From an uncultured Oscillospiraceae bacterium (GTDB lineage Bacteria > Bacillota > Clostridia > Oscillospirales > Oscillospiraceae): a stretch of 39,763 nt of DNA. Below are positions 39,387-39,763 of the stretch, in pieces (the first letter of the stretch is position 1; every line of letters begins with the position of its first letter). Position numbers and translations under genes: made by a program. The stretch is taken from contig CANQFV010000025.1 in the NCBI GenBank assembly GCA_947599875.1, positions 1-39,763 of the forward strand, read 5' to 3'. The notes beneath the pieces were generated by a model. The model saw nothing but the letters and a program-made list of their open reading frames with translations. It searched no databases and had not been told where the DNA came from.

Positions 39387-39695
39387 AAGACGCTGGCTAC
39401 TGGCTTGAAAGGCCGCAGGGGGTTAAGCTGGCTTGGAAGGCCACAGAGGTCTTCTGGCGCAGGAGCCTCCCGCACCTTCCTGAGCTTTTGCGAAACCCCT
39501 GCGGCCTTTCAATGCCAAGGGGATGCGTGCGGAAAGGGCCGCTCGAATTCTGCGGAATTCGAGCGGCCCTTTCCTGCTGCCGCGCTGCGCGCACGGCCCG
39601 GAGGGCCGCACACTTGCGCGGCAAGAGGGATTTTTTGCGAGGCAAAGCCCCGCAAAAAATATTTGAATGGGGGGTGCGGGGCGGGAGATTGTCCG
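39387..39695 (+). repeat. Modular post-stop hairpin element, copy 10 (nested A module, full length)
   Basis: It follows the phosphohexomutase stop directly. Like copy 8, the A stem TTGAAAGGCCGCAGGGG/CCCCTGCGGCCTTTCAA encloses a second element start (TTAAGCTGGCTTGGAAGGCC). Linker CCAAGGGGATGCGTGCG, B: GAAAGGGCCGCTCGAATTC/GAATTCGAGCGGCCCTTTC with TGCG loop, C: CCGCGC/GCGCGG around ACGGCCC-GGA-GGGCCG, D: GCGAGGC/GCCCCGC, E: GGGGGGTGCGGGGCGGGAG and TTGTCCG. Confidence 0.82.
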
Positions 39696-39696
39696 T

Positions 39697-39763
39697 CTTT
39701 TGAGGAGGTGGGACAGCGGGGACGGTTTCTTTGTACCACCAGTGCGCACACTGGTGTGACTAA
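39697..39763. repeat. ACCGTCCC REP unit at the window end
   Basis: It is nearly the same as 118-183 (GAGGAGGTGGGACA, GGGGACGGTTTCTTTGT, ACCAGTG-CGCA-CACTGGT), differing at least in the bases between GGGACA and GGGGACGG. Both window ends therefore lie in the same repeat family. Confidence 0.7.

Noticed and set aside
1-39763. Possible circular element, because both ends share a REP unit
   Set aside because: The two end copies differ, the family occurs elsewhere in the window, and the gene content is core chromosomal.

Overview
The window looks like chromosomal DNA of a GC-rich Gram-positive anaerobe of the class Clostridia, most likely Oscillospiraceae (Oscillibacter/Flavonifractor-like gut bacteria). 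This rests on the rimP-nusA-ylxR-ylxQ-infB-rbfA-nrnA-truB-ribF order, a long-form HPF, RNase Y, a THF riboswitch-folT unit, frequent TTG/GTG starts with strong GGAGG sites, and intergenic spaces full of palindromic repeats. It is an inference from gene content, not a database match. I saw no rRNA, tRNA or CRISPR array.

Layout. 1-1600: repeat nest and two small membrane-protein genes. 1.6-10.2 kb: translation/RNA operon with a consensus promoter, a leader terminator and a ribF terminator that overlaps the stop codon. 10.2-12.75 kb: BlaI-type repressor, M56 (BlaR1-like) metallopeptidase with an unusual exported tail, and a lipoprotein. 13.5-16.4 kb: a visibly AT-richer island holding a large type IV pilin-like/Big2 protein, a roughly 310-bp segment bounded by 31-bp inverted repeats that contains one consensus promoter, and a tyrosine recombinase. 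16.5-20.5 kb: flavin reductase, phosphoribosyltransferase, GNAT, a small zinc-ribbon membrane protein and a HIT protein. 20.5-24.4 kb: RNase Y, HPF and a fumarase alpha subunit without its beta partner. 24.6-27.3 kb: dusB, an ECF sigma factor, and an anti-sigma factor fused to a VanX-like D,D-dipeptidase. 27.5-39.4 kb: THF riboswitch-folT, tatD, secG, nfo, pta, a fucose/arabinose isomerase-family protein, an Mrp ATPase, murA, rlmH, a DUF2007-like protein and a phosphohexomutase.

The two strongest discoveries are these. (1) The promoter between the pilin-like gene and the recombinase is bounded by inverted repeats that each look like a tyrosine-recombinase core site. As sequenced it points away from the pilin gene; inversion would point it at that gene. 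This is the expected design of a phase-variable surface protein with its own recombinase. (2) A modular hairpin element (A-B-C-D-E) occurs eleven times. Ten copies start directly at the stop codon of a gene, and all eleven are oriented with the upstream gene. Stem sequences differ between copies but keep pairing, while the linkers are conserved, which suggests a structured 3'-end RNA or terminator element that spreads by targeting gene ends. A third item is the single-chain anti-sigma/VanX fusion, which could couple cell-wall dipeptide hydrolysis to an ECF sigma factor.
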